Positions 34,258-47,100 of a stretch of DNA of 64,000 bases are shown here, piece after piece (the stretch's first letter is position 1; every line of letters begins with the position of its first letter). Source of the stretch: Eutreptiella sp. 'Long Island Sound 2002'. Lineage: Eukaryota; Euglenozoa; Euglenophyceae; Eutreptiales; Eutreptiaceae. Where the stretch lies: the NCBI GenBank assembly GCA_964036045.1, contig OZ038381.1, positions 151,484,352 to 151,548,351 of the forward strand. The letters run 5' to 3'. A model generated the notes under the pieces. The model was given only the letters and a program-made list of their open reading frames with translations, had not been told where the DNA came from and ran no database searches. The position numbers and the translations under genes were made by a program.

Positions 34258-36979
34258 TGAGAACACATAGATAAATTCATAGGCTCTGCCTTCAGTATAT
34301 CAGTGCCTCAGTCACCCAAGAAAAGATGCTTTAGTGCACATTGTTAGGGGATTAAGGGGTCCACACAACATCCTGATTTAGTGTTTGGTTCTCTAGGTCA
34401 AAATCTGTTATCACCCATTTTGGGTAGGCCAATACTAAGATAAAAATGGAAGAGTGCTTAGAGCACCTATAATACAACTAAAGTATACCTCAAAGCATTA
34501 CTCCCCCCTTGTGCTGTGGTGGCCACCATTGTCGCATTTTCAGGAAACAGGGATTTTTTTCTTGGCCTCTCCTTGGTTTTCACACCTACTTTAAAATACC
34601 TATAGCTTCCCTAACACTGGAAAAGAGCGCTTTGCCATGGCCAGCGACTCTTGCTGCATTGTTAATGACAATTTCCCACAGAAAACTCAGCGCTCTTGGC
34701 GTTGCAGGTGTTCCTGTGGCTTGGTGGGGTTAGAATAGGGCATGCAAAGACCATATGCATATGCATCCCTCCCTCCAAGCTGCAGCGATACACAACCCAG
34801 CGCGACACTCTCATGGGACACTCGATCTAAGTCTCATGGGACCTGATGGAGACACCTGTCCTGGTACTGGGGCGAGGGTGCGCCGATTAAATTTGAATTG
34901 CCCCCTTGGAGGGGTCTTGGTTCTGGTTCAGTCTCCTGCTGCTGCTTTTCGGCCCGAACAGCGGCCTACTCAGTGACACTTTGCGAGGATATCTGTACAA
35001 CAGAGGAATGGAAGGATGAGGGACGAATCCACGCAAACGCAAAGCGACAACACCTAAATCCGTCAAATGACGGCCTAGAATTTTTCTGAAAGCACATACC
35101 TGACCAGAATCCGACTGTGCATCAGATGCACATTTTCATAAAATTTGTGGTCATCTCCTAATTTCTAAAATCAGGAAATTCCCGAGCAGAAAAAGACGGC
35201 GCGCGAGAGCGGGTCTTAGAGAAGCGCGGGAAAACAAAGAATTAATAACATTACAAACGTATGTTACGTATAATGACGAAAATGACGAGACATACATAAA
35301 TAAATAAACATCAAGATTCCACCCACACTGACAGAAAGAATCAAAAATCCAAGAATTCAAAAATCAACGAAGAGACTTCGATGAACCAGGTATAAACCAC
35401 AGGTGTGCTGGTCTCGTATGCAGCATGCAGCTTGCTCGTCTCGTGTCTCCGTGAACGTGCCTTGTAGCAGCGCTGAAAACAATAGAGGGCTAGATTAGAA
35501 AGATTGCAGGTGATTAGAGGTGAGATTAGGGAAAAACAGATGGCCTTCGGCCAGGGAGTGGTTGTCACGGGGGGCCACCGGTCCTGCCGTGCGGTGCAAT
35601 GCGAGGCAACCGTGACAACTGCTCTTACAGCACAACCACCCTTTTTGTTGCACTGATTGGAACATAAACACCTATGCATAGCATTTAGCACGCCTGTGTT
35701 TCGCTTTTCCCTCTTCCTTGTTTCGCTTTTCAGCGGTGAGTAAGGTAGGTAAGCCCAGGTGGGGCCACCCCCCTGGTACAGTTCGTGGTTGTGGGTAAGA
35801 TTGGTAGGAAAGAGAAAGATTCAACCAGGTTATTTGAAAACTCGTGCATGCTCGTGCGTTCACACACCCAATTAAGGGTAGGCCACGCGTGGTGCGCACG
35901 GTACAACTCTTGTTTAGGTTACCCAGGGGCTCCACCCCACGTTCTATAAGAGAACGGGTGGAGTTCCTTAAGCTTGCCTGCTTGTACTTGGGTTTGAGGA
36001 CAGTGTATTATAGGGCTACCTGAGAAGCGTATAATACGTGGAGGTAGTCTTGGTTGCTCAGCCGCAAACCCAAGTCATCCGCCTTTGCTTTACAGGTGGG
36101 AAGGTCAGGGTGAATTGGTGCAGTCTCTAGCCGTGCTAAACTATGCGGCGCTGATCACACAAACAACAAACTGCGACTCAGCCAGGAGTGGCAAGCGCAG
36201 TCCGACATTCTCAACATTCACGCTGTGCACGCCAAAAGAGCACTCCTTCCCTCCAAGCCCTAGCAGGGAGACGCGTTGTGGCGTCCCTGTTAGGCCACAG
36301 ATGCTTAGTAGCTCTGTGTTCTCTTGCAATCTCACAGGTGAGCCATTATGGCTCGTGACCTTGTCCTCAACAACACCCTGTAGAGCGTGCGTGTAGGAGT
36401 GGTTGTCCTGAGTGGGGGCTTGAGCCAGTCGAAGAAGTGCTCGCCCACCAGGATGGTGCCACTGTAGGGTGTGTAGGACCTGTAGTACATGTGTCACTGT
36501 CCCACCCGTTTCCTGCAATTCTAGCGGGGTTGGTGGGCAGTGACAGTGGTTAGGCTAGATTTTGGCCATCGTAGCAAATAGGCGTTTTCAAGTTTTCATA
36601 GCTTTTGGCCACCCCTCCCCTGTAGTACGCAGGTAGGTAGGGAAAGCAATACCTGGATTAGTATGCTGGGTATTCCCCCAAGGCTTTGTGCAAGCACAGA
36701 AACTGGGCGCTTAGTGGCGGAGAGACCCGGGGCGTACCCCGTGGCACCGGTAAGACATCCGCCAGGTTTAGCAAGCGTGCAGACTTGGGTATAATTAGGA
36801 CACCATTTCCGCGGCTTGCTCGCAGGACCTTAGGAATTCCACACTCACTCATACGCTTGTGCAGGTAAGGGTAAGGTTCAGTCCCTGGCTTTAGTCTTTG
36901 AGGCAAGCGTCTCAGCGAGCCTCAGCAACCCACCAAGGTTGTTCTGGGACAAGTAGTCTACCAGAACTGAGTTTAGGCG
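34258..36979. other. Unassigned AT-rich region
   Basis: No domain is recognised. Minus-strand frames at 36518-36141 and 36906-36658 are open for 82-125 codons, but nothing identifies them. The second lies directly downstream of gypsy C and may be part of that element's 3' region. No LTR pair was found. Confidence 0.4.
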
Positions 36980-38767
36980 TCACTCAGGTAGAACAACCGC
37001 TGAGAAGGGCTCCCAGGTGGCCTCTTTGACTCCAAACCCTTCCCAGAGGGTGAGGAAGCGCCAACCCTGGCGATAGCGGTGGCGTAGGACAGACTTCACC
37101 AGGTAGAAGCCCTCCTTAGCCATCTCCTCGGTGTTCATGTCGGGGAGATCCCCTTCAACTTCCATAGGGCTGGCAGCCCCCTGTAGGTCTAGAGCGGCGC
37201 TCTCCTCGTCGTTCAGCTCCCACTCCTCCCCACATAGGTCTTCAGGATCATAGTAGTGCTTCAGGTGTTGAGCAGCGCACACCAGGGTCCCCCCTAGACG
37301 GGAAGAACACCACACTGTGATACGGTGTCCATCCACAGATGGAATCTTGTAGGGCCCAAAGTAGGGGTCATCGCTGGTAGAGCGCGGCCAGGCGGGTAGT
37401 GGGCTGTGGTGCACCAGCACCCAGTCCCCCTCTTTGTAGGTAGCAGGCACCCGGTGCTTGTTCTTCTTGTTCCACTGACGCTCCCTCACTCTCTGGAGCA
37501 TGGCCTAGGCCTTGTCCACCTTCGCTTGTTGCTCCTGGACCCACTCACCCACAGAAGAATGGGTATCCTCTGGATAGGGAGCATGCAGGAACCACGCCGG
37601 GCGCCCTAGGATTGGTTCATGGGGTGAGTAGCCAGTCGCTGAACTCTCTTGGGAGTTCATCATCAAGGATATGACAGGGAGTAGTCTCACCCAGTCTCTG
37701 GTGCGTTCAGTTTTGCACCATATCCTTACATTTTCCTTGAGGACACGAATCTGTCGCTCAAATAGGGGGTTGTTCGTGTGAGAGTAGGGGATCCCCGTAG
37801 ACACCTGGACATTGAGGGATCTCAGGACCCTCTTGTACCAGCCGGTATCTGAGAGCACTCGTACGTCCTCATCGGAGTCTATCTTCTTGGGCGCCCCATA
37901 GACACAGAACCACTCCTCTAGGAGTATCTTGATAGTCTCCTCTCCGGTAATGTGCTTGGTACATGGGAACACCCTGGTAAACCTGGTCAACCGACAGGTC
38001 ACCACGAGGGCAAAGTCGTAGCCCCCAAACTTCTGCATCTCCGTGTAGTCCACGTGGAGAACACTGTTAGCACAGTGGGGGATGGGCAGGGTCGAGTAGA
38101 GACCTCTGTCCCTGATATCCCCAGGTTTGCAGGACCTACACGGGGACTTGTCCACGATAGGCTGGAGGGTGTTCCGCAGTTGGTCATCAGTCCACGTAGT
38201 GTGGAACCACTGCTTGATTAGCCTCAGGGTACGGTCAGCACCCACATGACCGCTGGACTCATGGGTCCACTTCAGCAGCGCTGGGACTCTGTCACTGGGT
38301 ACCACGATGCGGTCCTCGTGCCAGAGGTAGCTCTTGTCCGTCTTCAACTGCTCTTGGTTGACCAGGAGAGGTTCAAGGCGTTTCTCCAGGCGCTTGTAGA
38401 TATCCCCAAACTCCTTCAGGTACTCCGCTTGTTCGAGTCCATCTAGGGGGCGTATCATAGTCATGTTGAGGTCCAAGTGCACGTCCATACGGCTGAACGC
38501 CTCCTTAGCTAGCGCTTCAGACTGGGCACCAATCAGGGCGTCGAAGTTGTTGCGGCTAATATAGTCTGCACACTCGTTCTTCACTCCCTGGATATGGTGT
38601 ACCGTCAGCCGTAGTTGGCTGAGGTAGGTCCACCAGCGTAGCCTGGCCTTCTCAGGTGGGGGACCCTTCTGGAAAGTGCGGACCCGCTCTTGGTGGCACA
38701 GCCAGACCACAGGGTTACTCCCCGACAGTCGTGCCTGTGAGGATAGCACCAGCATACCCGCGACCAA
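36980..38767 (-). pseudogene. Gypsy C RNase H end, integrase and chromodomain
   Basis: After an RNase H end (HHIQGVKNECADYISRNN) comes an HHCC zinc finger (THESSGHVGADRTLRLI ... CRSC). The catalytic triad follows: HVDYTEMQKFGGYDFALV (Asp), KIDSDEDVRVLSDTGW (Asp) and NNPLFERQIRVLKENV (Glu). YKEGDWVLVHHSPLP then leads to a chromodomain (YRQGWRFLTLWEGFGVKEAT) near 37090-37000. One TAG at 37505 interrupts the frame, where Gln would be one substitution away. Confidence 0.82.
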
Positions 38768-38774
38768 TTCCTGC

Positions 38775-39957
38775 TCATAGGTTGAGCAGTTCTGCCTGGC
38801 CTTTTTTTTTCCAGTTCCAGTGGCCCAGGGGTACTAGGACCCACTTGTTGTCAGGGTAGCTGTGCTTGAGAGTTCCAACTCGGTTGAGACCTTCAGTCCC
38901 CCATTGGGAAATAGCCGAGTCGAACTCCTCCTTCTCTAGTGCTTGCCATTGGAACAACGTTCCACGACCGCCCACATTGCTGGCGTGGGTCACCAGGATA
39001 ATCTCACCTTGTGCTCTAAGCACACCCAAGCACTTAGCGTTGGCCACCTTGTCTTTGAGCTCGTCAAACGCTTGTTGCTCTTGTGGACCCCAGCGCCAGG
39101 TAGTACTCTTCTTGATCAAGTCCGTCAGAATGGCGCTTGTGTAGGATAAGTTCTTGATATGGCGGCGGTAGAAATTGCACGCCCCAATGAAACTGCGTAC
39201 ATCATGGAGTCCTTTCTTGGGGTCTTCATGTGGTACCTTAGCATCCATCAGGCGTTTGGCCTTAGAGGCCGCCGGGGTCCACCACCCATAGCCAACATCA
39301 AACCCCAGGTACTGCATGGTCTCCTGCATGAACTCAGACTTCTCCAGCTTGAGTCGTGTGTGGTTCTCCTGGCAGACCGCGAAGAACTCACCCAAGAGGA
39401 TTAGGTGATCCTCCTGGGCATTGGTCCCGAGGCATATATCGTCGATGTGCGCTTCCATCTGGGCCCCACGGGATATGAGTTCTTGCACCTTGGGTCGCCG
39501 CCGTAGGATGGACAGGATCTTGTTCATCAGCTGGCATGACCTTCCACTTGAACACCCTCCCCTGAGGGGTGATGAAGGCGATTAGCTCCTGGGCGTTGAA
39601 CATCAGGTCCACCTGCCACAATCCACTTCTCTTGTCCATCTAGGTCTTGTAGCGACAGGAGGCTAGCTTCTCATGGGTAGACTCCATGTTAGGAATGGAC
39701 CCTGAGTGGTTCAACGCTTTCTTGTTCACCTCTCCATAGTCTACTACCAGCCGTTGGGCTGTAGACCCAGGCTTAGCCACCACGAAACAGGGGCTGCAGT
39801 GTTGGGGGTAGTCCCCATCCCTGTACTCCAGGACTAGGCCAGCGTCGATACACGCTTGTATCTGTCGCTCAATCTCGTCGGCCTGCTCTTTAGGAGCTGG
39901 GTAGGGTCTACTCCAGATCTTATGGCTCACGAACTTGGGTTTCAACTTGAGGTCCAT
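38775..39957 (-). pseudogene. Gypsy C reverse transcriptase and RNase H (part)
   Basis: RT starts with KFVSHKIWSRPYPAPKEQAD, CSPCFVVAKPG and RLVVDYGEVNKKAL. Then comes TAG (39640) and motif A MDKRSGLWQVDL, and FKWKVMP. The expected motif B segment (PFGLxNAPxxFQ) is missing and the frame shifts to MNKILSILRR, so about ten codons seem deleted. The YxDD box reads AHIDDICLGT (Tyr replaced by His). RNase H follows in part. The frame stops at 38775 next to the A/T run TTTTTTTTCC. Confidence 0.75.
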
Positions 39958-39963
39958 CTGTAC

Positions 39964-40129
39964 CAGCCGACCTCAAAACCCCCCCCAAATATTTTTACGC
40001 CGCTGCTTGGCCAGGTCGCAAAATTTAGGACACTCACAAAAAAAAGAACAATAGAGTCGCGACGGCGAAGAAGCTGAGCGTTGCTTGCCCCGAAACACCT
40101 AGCAAAGTGCGTGCCCTAGGCGCTAGGGA
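39964..40129. other. Junction between gypsy C and satellite
   Basis: No feature is recognised. Confidence 0.4.
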
Positions 40130-41660
40130 CTTGTGCGCGCCCCAAGACAAAACACACACAAACAACAACAACGCCACCGGCCGCCGAAAAACAACTATGT
40201 TATATGCCCCGCAACAACAAATAACGCCCTAGCAAGCACAACATGGTAGGATGTAGGCAAGGAGAGAGCAAGTATGTTACAGACTGCGCCACAGTGGAGA
40301 CATACCGCAAGTATGAGACCATGCATACATACATGCAAAACCCCTGCCCTTGCAAGCCCACTTGCATAGGGAGTACGACGGCGCCGTAACATGCAAAACA
40401 CGAAAAAATGCGGGTAAGGAGGGAGCCACACAAGTATGTTACATGTCACGCCGCGCACGCGGGATGTACAACGAACAAAGGTGGCCAAAGAGGTGTGTGG
40501 AGCCGTGCCGGGTGCAAGTATAACACACACGAACAACAACAACGCCACCGCCCGCCGAAAAACAAGTATGTTTTATGCCACGCAACGCTAAATGACGCCG
40601 TAGCAAGCACAATACGGTAAGATGTAGGCAAGGAGAGAGCAAGTATGTTACAAATCGCGCCACGGTGGAGACATACCGCAAGTATGAGACCATGCACACA
40701 TACATGCAAAACCCCCGCCCCCGCATGCCCACTTGCATAGGGAGTACGACGGTGCCGTAACACGCAAAACATGAAAAGATGTGGGTAAGGAGGGAGCCAC
40801 ACAAGTATGTTACATGTCACGCCGCGCACGCGGGAAGGACAACGAACAAAGGTGGCCAAAGAGTTGTGTGGAGCCGTGTCGAGTGCAAGTATGAAATAAA
40901 CCGCACCACGGTGAGGAAAGCCACACAACGCTAAAATACGCCATAACAAGCACAACACGGTAAGATATAGGAGAGGAGAGAGCAAGTACAAGGCAAGAGG
41001 CCATGGCATGACAAAACCCCCGCCGCCGCACGCCCATTTGCATAGGGAGTACAACGGCGCCGCGACACACGAAACACGAAAAGATGTGGGTGAGGTAAGT
41101 ATGTTACACCCACGCAAGTATGTTACATGCGACGCCGCGCACACGGGAAGGGCAACAGGCAAAGGACACCAAAGAGGTGTGTGAACGCAAGAGGAAGACA
41201 ACAAAGGTGTGAACCAAGGCCCGCACGCTCGCTTGAATAGGGAGAACAACGGCGCCAAGACACGCAACACGCGACAAGATACGGGTAAGGAGGGAGTCGC
41301 GCAAGTATGTTGCATGCCACGCCGCGCACTGGAGCAGGACAACGAACAAAGGTAACCAAAGAGGTGTGTGGAACCATGCCGGATGCAAGTAAGAAGAGAA
41401 CCGCGCAACAGCGGAGAAAAGCACGCACACGTGCACGCACAAGGGCAGGGCAGGGCCGCAAGGGCCCGCGCCAACATAGGTGTGCACCAAAACCGGCCCG
41501 ACGAGGAGAGCAGGAGGAACGACCCCCGCCCCCCCATGCTCATTTGTATAGGGAGTACAACGGTGACAAGACACACATCACACGAAAAGACAAGGAGGGA
41601 AAGGAGGGAGTCACGCAAGTATGTTACCATGTAATGCCACACCGCGCACACGAGAGGAGC
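40130..41660. repeat. ~370-bp satellite array with CAAGTATGTTA subrepeats
   Basis: CCGAAAAACAASTATGTT recurs at ~40185 and ~40555. GTATGTTACATGTCACGCCG recurs at ~40435 and ~40805, with degenerate copies near 41110, 41315 and 41625. The unit is about 370 bp in the first part and becomes irregular after 41000. The word CAAGTATGTTA appears repeatedly within each unit. Both strands show only low-complexity frames. Confidence 0.75.
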
Positions 41661-42142
41661 AACGAGCGAAAAGAACAAAAGAAAGAGGTGTGGGCAAATA
41701 CCAGGCCGCGGTGCAAGTGCAAGTATGACACGCACCACGCTCGCCCGACCCGCGCCACCGACGGAGACCAACAAAGGTGTGGGACCAACCAGGGAGCAGG
41801 GAGAGGAATAGGAAAGAGGGCCCCCGCCCACGCACGCCCCTTTTTGCATAGGGAGTACAACGGCAGCGCGACAAACAACTCACGAAAAGATGTGGGTACG
41901 GGGAGAGAGACATAAGCACACCATGGTATGGCGCGAAGGGGGAGGAGCGTGCGCACACACTTAGACACAAGTGTAAAGGCAGGTATGTTATACGCCGCGA
42001 CGCCGCAACGAACGTGGTGCCAACGTTGCACGACGACCGCACCGAGCCGCCGAAGGCCCACATACCCCCATCCTTCCTTTGCCTCACAGGGCGCAACGAG
42101 AGAGAAAGACGAGCTGGCGAAGAAAAAGACAGAGACACAAAC
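41661..42142. other. GC-rich transition, no gene
   Basis: Degenerate satellite words continue, then GA-rich sequence. No domain is seen. Confidence 0.4.
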
Positions 42143-42390
42143 CAGGGCAGAGGCAGGGAAAAAGTGCATGCCAGGGAGAAGGGCGAGCAGAGGAAAGGGT
42201 AAAGAGTGACAAAGCCACGAAAGAAACAAGGGGTAGCCAGCAGCCGAGCAAGGGACGCGCGCAGGGAAGGGAGCACGGCAGGCACACGGCATACGGCGGG
42301 CACCACACCGCACCGAAGCACCGGAGAGGGGAGCACCAGAGGGACAGGAGAAAGGCGGCACCACGCACCACGACACGCACCGCACAGACA
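42143..42390 (+). repeat. ~248-bp direct repeat, left copy
   Basis: This is about 94% identical to 43898-44146, from CAGGGC(A/G)GAGGCAGGGAAA to CACCGCACAGACA. It lies on the left side of a 1.5-kb GC-rich segment. Confidence 0.85.
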
Positions 42391-43897
42391 AACCTCACGG
42401 CACGAGTACACCCCGGGGGGGCGCGCCGGAGACAACGGATGGCAGGCGGACGCCCGACGGGGCGGGGGGGCGGGGGCGGCGAAGCGGCCCCCCCACCCCC
42501 CCCCCTGCCCCCCCCCCAGCTTGAGGGCCACAGGAGCGACCCTCCGCCCCCCCTGAGCCGAGGGGACGCCGCCCCTCCCCCAGAAGGGACCACGACGCAG
42601 GGGGGGGGGGGTTGCGGCTGGACCTGCACACCGCGCGCCCGTGCGCCCCCAGCCGCCTGCTTCCGCGGGGGTCGCGGCCGACGGGCGAGCCCAAATCAGC
42701 GCGCCAGAGCGGCGCGCGGACCAAGCCTGGGGGTGGCGCACGGCGGCGCACCAGAACAGTATGGGGGCCGCGCCCCCCATGACCCGCCCCATGATCATTG
42801 CCCACTCGGGGAGGGCAGAGGGGTGGTTCAGGTCTGAAGGGGCCCCCGGGGGAGCGGTCCACGGGCCGCCCCTCATCCCCCCCCCCCCCCGGGGCGGCCC
42901 CGCGACCCCGACGGAACGAGGCAGAGTGACCCCCAGCCCTACTGGCCCCCCCAGCCGCACAAACGGGGGGCATGGCGCACGGGCCGCCCCCCCCCCCCCA
43001 AACCCGCCCCCCGACACACGAACGCCACGGACCCGCCCCACGGGGGGCGCACAGCCCAAAGCCAGGTAGGGGGGAACCGGGACCGGACCGCCCCCCCCCC
43101 AAGCACGCCAGACGGAGCAAGGGACCAGGGGAAGGACACGCGGAGGGGCACGTACCACGTGGAATGGCCCTACCAGCGCCCAGTGCCGGGACCGCGCGAG
43201 GTGCGCACGCCACACCACCCAGGGGGGGGGGGAGCGGACGCCGCGGGAGCGCGAGCGCACACACACGCAAAGGGCACGCGGGGACTACCAGAAGGGCAAC
43301 CGGACCGAGCTCGCGGAACGCACAGACCGCGTGGAATGGCGTACCAGCGAGCGAGGGTAAGGGACACCCGGACGGGACAGCCCGCCACACGCAGCGCGGG
43401 ACACGCGGGGCGGGAAGGGGGAAACGGGAGAGACACAACACCAGGTACCGGCCCGAGCCCCCCGAACCTGCCGTGAGCGTCGCGCACACACGGACGGGGC
43501 ACTGCACCCGCCAAGGCAGTAGTGGCGCACTGCGCCACGCCCCAACCCCTAGGCTAGGCAGCCTCTGCGCCAGCCCAAGGGGGTCCCACTGGCGACAAGC
43601 CAGTAGCACGGGCCCGGCGGCGCCGGCGCCCCGGGCGACCATGCATTAGGGGTAAGCGCCCGGAGCCACGGCTGCGAATGGATGCACTGACCGGGGAGTG
43701 GCAAAACGGGGAAGCCGGGGACGGATGGGGCTCCGAGCCCTGTGAACCCGGGGGACGCCGCCACCAGGCAGGAGGTGCGTCTTGGGGGGCCCCCCACTAG
43801 GACTCGGTGGGGAGGATATCACTTGGCCCGACCTGGTGGCCCCCCGGGTCCGAAAGGCGCCTAGTACCCGCAAAATCAAACCTCAAACCTCAAACCT
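42391..43897. other. Extremely GC-rich insert with C/G runs and AAACCTC tail
   Basis: Long C and G runs and proline/glycine-rich frames are present, with no domain. The right end is CAAACCTCAAACCTCAAACC, a three-copy heptamer, directly abutting the second repeat copy. This recalls the ACCT tail of the 21.4-26.2 kb insertion. Confidence 0.45.
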
Positions 43898-44146
43898 CAG
43901 GGCGGAGGCAGGGAAAAAGTGCATGCCAGGGAGAAGGGCGAGCAGAAGAAAGGTGAAAGAGCGACGAAGCCACGAAAGAAACAATGGGGTAGCCAGCAGC
44001 CGAGCAAGGGACGCGCGCAGGGAAGGGAGCATGGCAGACACACGGCACACGGCGGGCAGCACACGGCACCGAAGCACCGAAGAGGGGAGCACCAGAGGGA
44101 CAGGAGAAAGGGGGCACCACGCACCACGACACGCACCGCACAGACA
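43898..44146 (+). repeat. ~249-bp direct repeat, right copy
   Basis: This is the same sequence as 42143-42390 with about 14 differences. It continues into CACACACCGCACACACC and then the 420-bp array. Confidence 0.85.
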
Positions 44147-47100
44147 CCACACACACCGCACACACCAACACCCGCGCCCACAGCACTTGGCCAACGGGCC
44201 TCGGCAGCCCGCCGAGAGGGCGGGCAGCAAGGAAGAGGGGGCGCCTGAACCCAGACGCCCCCCGCCACCCCCGTGGCGCGCAGCCCTTCACAGGGCACGC
44301 CGGTCACGGACCTGGTGCAGCGCCCCCACGCCCGCACATAGCCCACAGCACGTGGTTAGCGGACCCCGGCAGCCCGCCCAGAGGGCGGGCAGCCGGGGGA
44401 GGGGGAGCGCCTGACCCCAGCTGCCCCTCACAACGGCGAACGGCACCGCCCCCGGGGACGCCCCTCCTCCACCCCCACGGCGGGCAACGCCGGCCCGCAA
44501 GGGCGCGCGCCGTGGGGCCGCGGCTGGGTCCCCACGCCCGCGCCGACCACACCCGGGACACACGGGTCGCGGAACCCTGGCTGCCCGCCCCAGAGGACAG
44601 GCGGCCGGGGGAGGAACAGCGCCTGACACCAGACGCCCCTCAGAACGGTGGCAGGCCACCCCCCCCGGGGACGGCCCCCCACCATCCCCGCGGCACGCAG
44701 CCCCCACAGGGCATGCAGGCCAAGGGGACAGTGTTGGGCCCCCACACCCACAGACCCGCGCCCACAGCACGTGGGTAGCGGACCCCAACAGCCCGACCAG
44801 TGGGCAGGCAGTCGGGGGAGGGGGAGCGCCTGACCACAGACGCCCCTCACAACGATGGAAGGCACCCCCCCCGGGGACGCCCTTCTGCCACCCCCACAGC
44901 GAGCAACGCCGGCCCACAAGGGCGCACGCTGTGGGGCCGGTGCTGGGTCCCCACGCCCGCACCGACCGCACCCGGGACACACAGGTCGCGGAACCCCGGC
45001 TGCCCGCCCCAGAGGACGGGCGGCTGGGGGAGGCACAGCGCCTGACACCAGACGTCCCTCACAACGGTGGCAGGCCACCCCCCCCCGGGGACGGCCCCCC
45101 ACCACCCCCGCGGCACGCAACCCCCACAGGGGATGCAGGCCAAGGGGACAGTGTTGGGCCCCCACACCCCCACACCTGCGCCCACAGCACGTGGGTGGCG
45201 GACCCCAACAGCCCGCCCAGTGGGCGGGCAGTCAGGGGAGGGGGAGCGCCTGACCTCAGACGCCCCTCACAACAGTGAAAGGCACCCTCCCCGGGGACGC
45301 CCTTCCACCACCCTCACAGCGAGCAACGCCGGCCCGCAAGGGCGCACGCTGTGGGGCCGGTGCTGGGTCCCCACGCCCGCACCGACCGCACCCGGGACAC
45401 ACAGGTCATGGAACCCCGGCCGCCCGCCCCAAAGGACGGGCGGCCGGGGGAGGGACAGCGCCTGACACCAGACGCCCCTCACAACGGTGGCAGGCCACCC
45501 CCCCCGGGGACGGCCCCCCACCACGCCCGCAGTACGCAGCCCCCACAGGGCATGCAGGCAAAGGGGACAGTGCTGGGCCCCCACACCCGCACAGCCGCGC
45601 CCACAGCACGTGGGTGGTGGACCCCAACAGCCTGCCCAGTGGGCGGGCAGTCGGAGGAGGGAGAGCGTCTGACCTCAGACGCCCCTCAGAACGGTGGAAG
45701 GCACCCCCCCTGGGCAAGCCCTTCCGCCACCCCCACAACGAGCAACGCCGGCCCGCAAGGGCACACGCTTTGGGGCCGGTGCTGCGTCCCCACGCCCGCA
45801 CCGACCGCACCCGGGACACACAGGTCACGGAACCCCGGCTGCCCGCCCCAGAGGGCGGGCAACCGGGGGAGGGACAGCGCCTGACACCAGACGACCCTCA
45901 CAACGGTGGCGGGCCATCCCCCCTCGGGACGGCCCCCCACCACCCCCGCGGCGCGCGGCCCCCACAGGGCATGCAAGCCGAGGGGACAGTGCTGGGCCCC
46001 CACACCTGCACACCCGCGCCCACAGCACGTGAATGACGGACACCGACAGCCCGCCCAGTGGGCAGGCAGTCAGGGGAGGGGGAGCGCCTGACCTCAGACG
46101 CCCCTCAAAATGGTGAAAGGCACCCCCCCCGGGGACGCCCTCCCGCCACCCCCAAAGCGAGCAACACCGGCCCGCAAGGGGGCACGCTGTGGGGCTGGTG
46201 CTGGCTCCCCACGCCCGCACCGACCGCATCCGAGACACACGGGTCAGAGAACCTCGGCTGCCCACACCAGAGGACGGGCGGCCGGGGAAGGGACAGCGCC
46301 TGACACCAGACCACCCTCACAACGGTGGCAGGCCACCCCCCCGCGGGACGGCCCCCCACCAGCCCCGCGGCACACAGCCCCCACAGGGCGTGCAAGCCAA
46401 GGGAACACTGCGAGGCCCCCACACCCGCAAACCCGCGCCCACAGCACGTTGGTTGCGGACCCCGACAGCCCGCCCGGAGGGTGGGCAGTCGGGGGAGGGG
46501 GGGCGCCTGACCTCAGACGCCGCTCACAATGGTGGAAGGCACCCCCCCCGGGGACGCCCTTCCGCCACCCCCACAGCGAGCAACGCCGGCCCGCAAGGGC
46601 GCACGCTGTGGGGCCGGTGCTGGGTCCCCACGCCCGCACCGACCGCACCCGGGGCACACGGGTCGCGGAACCCCGACTGCCCGCCCCAGAGGACGGGCGG
46701 CTGGGGGAGGGACAGCGCCTGACAGCAGACGCCCCTCACAACGCTGGCAGGCCAGCCCCCCCGGGGAGAGCCCCCCACCACCCCCGCAGTACGCAGCCCC
46801 CACAGGGCATGCAGGCCAAGGGGACAGTGCCGGGCCCCCACACCTGCACACCCACGCCCACAGCACGTGGGTGACGGACCCCGACAGCCCGCCCGGAGAG
46901 CAGGGGGCAGCCAGGAGCGAGGGAGCGCCTGACCTCAGACGCCCCTCGCAACGGCGATAGGCACCCCCCCCGGGGACGCCCTTCCGCCACCCCCACAGCG
47001 AGCAACGCTAGCCCGCAAGGGCGCACGCTGTGGGACCGGTGCAGGGTCCCCACGCCCGCACGGACTGCACCCAGGACACACGAGTTGCGGAACCCCGGCT

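Larger units (their letters stand above)
36980..39963 (-). mobile_element. Ty3/gypsy retrotransposon C, pol remnant with chromodomain
   Basis: Right to left: RT, RNase H, integrase and chromodomain of a Ty3/gypsy element. It is truncated at about 39963, before the protease, and no LTR is evident. Compared with gypsy A it has a different sequence and no extra ORF. Stops in frame are TAG at 39640-39642 and TAG at 37505-37507. A frame change sits within the RT near 39530. Confidence 0.82.

Noticed and set aside
41611-43642. Long minus-strand frames (551 and 415 codons)
   Set aside because: GC-rich DNA with few stop codons; no domain, Pro/Gly/Arg-rich, and overlapping frames are equally open.
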